Source: Pelargonium cotyledonis
Taxonomy: Eukaryota; Streptophyta; Magnoliopsida; Geraniales; Geraniaceae
Direction: 5' to 3'
Assembly (NCBI GenBank): GCA_036897625.1
Contig: JAYMTA010001339.1
Coordinates: forward strand, 1 to 20,526
Length of the DNA: 20,526 nucleotides
In this document: piece after piece, positions 18,313-20,526 of the stretch
Layout of the letters: each line of letters begins with the position of its first letter
Position numbering within the stretch: position 1 is the first letter of the stretch
The notes under the pieces: model-generated
The model's database searches: none
Told to the model about the DNA's origin: nothing
Seen by the model: only the letters and a program-made list of their open reading frames with translations
Position numbers and translations under genes: made by a program

Positions 18313-18425
18313 CGAATTACTAAGAAAACAGATGCGTGCACCTGAGTGAAGTAGTCAAGAGCACTACGAAAGTTTCCCCGAGCCTTCTCCAACGAAACCA
18401 ACACTTTTTCAATCCTTAGAGAAAC
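18313..18425 (-). pseudogene. Stray partial copy of the TPR gene's exon with preserved splice donor
   Basis: On the minus strand the segment about 18425-18341 reads VSLRIEKVLVSLEKARGNFR followed by SALDYFTQ. The first visible exon of the neighbouring gene reads ISRRITDALDLLERGRELQA followed by QGDFSRALDYFTQ. The two align with one gap of five residues. Both end CACTCAG|GTG, so the GT donor is kept. Likeness seems to continue a little into the intron (ATCGAATTACTAAG against AACGAACCACTAAC), which argues for a genomic duplication, not a processed copy. No in-frame ATG and no following exons were found on its 3' side. It is most likely a relic of a tandem duplication. A functional alternative exon cannot be excluded. 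Confidence 0.6.
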
Positions 18426-18728
18426 CACATGTGCGCAAATAAATTTCTACCCACAATACAGTAAAATACACCAGAATCCAATCATCATATTAACAGGTAA
18501 TGAGAAAATAGTAACACAAGAAAAGTCTAAAGAGGTGAATAATATGCATAAAAGGAGTCTACTGGCATAATTATTTATTTTCACTGTAATAAGGTATTCA
18601 AATTACACAATAAACTGTAACGGTGGTGTAGATAACTTGCAAGTGAAGGTAACCAGAACACCCGAACATATATGGTCAAAACAATTGTTTAGAGGACATG
18701 TACAATATGTATCACCGATTTACAGATT

Positions 18729-20526
18729 CTAGCTAAGTGTGATGAAGTTCTTCAAAGAGCTAACCAAACTTGGTGGCCAATGCTTTGTTTCTTTTACATA
18801 TGTGAGGTCTGTATAGTGCGGATCTAGCAAGGTTGCGATTGTGAACTGGTTTTCTGCAAGTAGCGGGGCATGCTTGTCCACGTATAAGGCTGCTGCAAGA
18901 GCTGCGTGCACTTCTGTGCAATACACAAAGAAACAAAAAGGTAAATGAGATACTATTCCAACACGCATTTTAGCAGGTTCGGGTCTCTTAATTTTTGGGA
19001 CAGGTCGGGTTTACAATGAAGAAAGTGCGGATCGGGTCCAACAACCCACACTTCCCCGAATTGCTAACTACTTCTTTTATTTAACATAGCCAAAAAAGGC
19101 AAAGTCTTTAGATATACCAGGATAACCCTTCAATGATATGGACACGTCCTCCATCTCGGTGATTGATTCTTCTCTGTCACCAACCTCATACAGGGCCAAT
19201 GCTCTCCCTACCCTTGCGTAATCTGAGAATGCAAAGTCTTTATAATTATCAACCACCTGAATAAAATGAAAATTTTCTTGTCAATAATAAAAAATTACAT
19301 TCTTTAATGTCAGATAAATAATAACGTAATGGCCTTTTATTTGTTATAAAAGAAATATCAAACAATTCATAGGTGAAAAATGTGAGCAAGTAAACCTATA
19401 TCACTACCTCGATACAGAAATTCCATTCAGTTTACATACTAAGTATGTGAAAAATGGGGTAGAGGTGTACAACCAAATTCAGGTATCAATACAAAAGACA
19501 CATAACCCATTCCCTCTTTTTGGTTCTCGAAGTTTCAGTTTGGGCATAATGAGCTCAAATATAAAGGCACCTGCTTCAAGCATAATCCAACGTAAAATCC
19601 CAAATAAGCAACCCAGTGAGGAATCTTTTTGAGACACGGGTATTTAATGTGATGATCATGTAAATATGTCTTATTCGAACAAGAAGCACCAGGAAAGTAT
19701 GTGAATTTTTATTCTTCAAATTTATTATGTAGAGGATCGATGCCAATGATTACTACCCTGTCCAAATTTCCTTGATACGAACAATGGCACAATAAAAAAA
19801 CAGATTATCAGTTTATAGTTCATGTCACTGCATACATATTAGAGCTGCCAGTTCGGGTTTGGTAAAATAGACCCGGCACCGGTAGACTTCAGGTCGGGCA
19901 AGCTCGCACATATCCACACAATTTCTATGTAAAACCCATACTTCCAGCTCTAACACACATTTCACAGCAATATAGCAAATGGATGGAACTAAAATCAGAG
20001 TTAATTACGAACAAAGTCATACAGACCTTAAATTTACATTCTATTCTATTAAATAGCTAAAACCAAAGATGCCATAGTTAATATGTTTACAGAAAATTGA
20101 ACTTTTGTATCCAAGCATCCAACTCTAATATCTACCAATTCAAAAACTTGTTTCTATGCAAATCATCAACATAATCAGTACTTACAGAAGCCCAAAATTG
20201 ATTTTTTTGAAAGACTGTTCAAATTAGGATTGAACAAAAATAGATAAACAGAAATGAATATGAGCTGGTACAAGCAGCAAATTAGCAATCACATTAAACT
20301 TCAATAACAACTTCAATAATTCCCCAAATTTTCCCAGTAACCAAACAGAACATCCAGAAAACGAACCACTAACAAAAAAAAAATCACCTGAGTGAAGTAA
20401 TCGAGAGCTCTACTAAAATCTCCCTGAGCCTGCAACTCCCTTCCTCTCTCCAACAAATCCAGAGCATCCGTAATCCTCCGAGAAATCAGCGCCGCCGCTT
20501 CTCTCTCAGCGGCAGCGACAGGGAAG
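18729..20526 (-). CDS. Conserved plant TPR-like protein, probably plastid (5' end beyond the window)
   Basis: Three exons are seen on the minus strand: from beyond 20526 to 20388, 19256-19118, and 18913-18729, joining in phase and ending in TAG at 18729-18731. They supply about 153 residues, the C-terminal part. Exon 1 has AEREAAALISRRITDALDLL and GRELQAQGDFSRALDYFTQ, a TPR-like helix pair. Exon 2 has YARVGRALALYEVGDREESI and MEDVSISLKGYP. Exon 3 has HAALAAALYVDKHAPLLAEN and ends WPPSLVSSLKNFITLS. This matches my memory of a conserved single-copy type of plant TPR-like protein annotated as chloroplast-located; I do not know its molecular role. The start codon and any transit peptide are outside the window. 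The gene converges on the U-box gene, and a broken copy of exon 1 lies 300 bp past its stop. Confidence 0.8.
18971..19066. mobile_element. Possible short hAT-like MITE in intron 2 of the TPR gene
   Basis: The left end reads TAGCAGGTTCGGGT and the right end, reverse complemented, reads TAGCAATTCGGGG, so the termini form a short imperfect inverted repeat. The interior repeats CGGGT/ACCC strings as in the 19840 element. No clear 8-bp target duplication was seen, so the ends may be eroded. Confidence 0.35.
19840..19952. mobile_element. Short non-autonomous hAT-like element (MITE) in intron 1 of the TPR gene
   Basis: The 113-bp segment begins TAGAGCTGCCAGTTCGGG and ends CCAGCTCTA, giving a terminal inverted repeat TAGAGCTG/CAGCTCTA. 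The flanking octamers ATACATAT (19832-19839) and ACACACAT (19953-19960) match at 6 of 8 positions, consistent with an aged 8-bp target-site duplication of the hAT superfamily. The interior is GC-richer than the intron around it and has CGGGTT, ACCCGGCACCGG and CAGGTCGGG. It has no coding capacity. Confidence 0.55.

Overview
This is a stretch of flowering-plant nuclear DNA, almost certainly eudicot. The genes are intron-rich with GT..AG introns, intergenic DNA is AT-rich, and the encoded proteins match plant families (plastid-type histone deacetylase HDA14, an XND1-type NAC factor, SAL1 phosphatase, a U-box/ARM E3 ligase, a TPR-like protein). Non-coding DNA carries Au-like tRNA-derived SINEs and short hAT-like elements. 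I cannot name the species.

Layout. (1) About 420-4096, plus: a nine-exon HDA14-type deacetylase of 420 aa. (2) 4097-5415: intergenic, with an unidentified exon-like ORF, a SINE fragment and a TATA box. (3) 5416-6377, plus: a three-exon NAC gene (190 aa) closely resembling Arabidopsis XND1/NAC104. (4) 6806-11277, minus: SAL1, a 3'(2'),5'-bisphosphate nucleotidase of eight exons, with two in-frame start codons (387 or 350 aa). Its introns hold two SINEs, a hAT-like segment and a 240-bp tandem duplication. A duplicated TGGGCT-rich block sits just upstream. (5) 11490-14840: AT-rich intergenic DNA with no gene that I recognise. (6) 15574-16743, plus: an intronless U-box/ARM E3 ligase (389 aa) whose putative leader holds a higher-order tandem repeat with six upstream ORFs, all beginning MVSEV. 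(7) 16744-18728: convergent gap with two repeat pairs and a stray copy of the TPR gene's first visible exon. (8) 18729-20526, minus: the 3' part of a conserved TPR-like gene whose start lies beyond the window, with two hAT-like MITE candidates in its introns.

The genes are independently transcribed and do not form a cluster with a shared function. HDA14 and SAL1 are both plastid-related proteins in Arabidopsis, SAL1 feeding retrograde and drought signalling. XND1 and U-box/ARM proteins also have links to water stress, but I see no evidence of co-regulation. I found no clear novel multi-gene system. The most unusual structure is the repeated-uORF leader of the U-box gene. The most testable protein observation is the serine in SAL1 at the position of Arabidopsis Cys119. 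All exon boundaries were worked out by hand from splice sites, reading phase and remembered family sequences.
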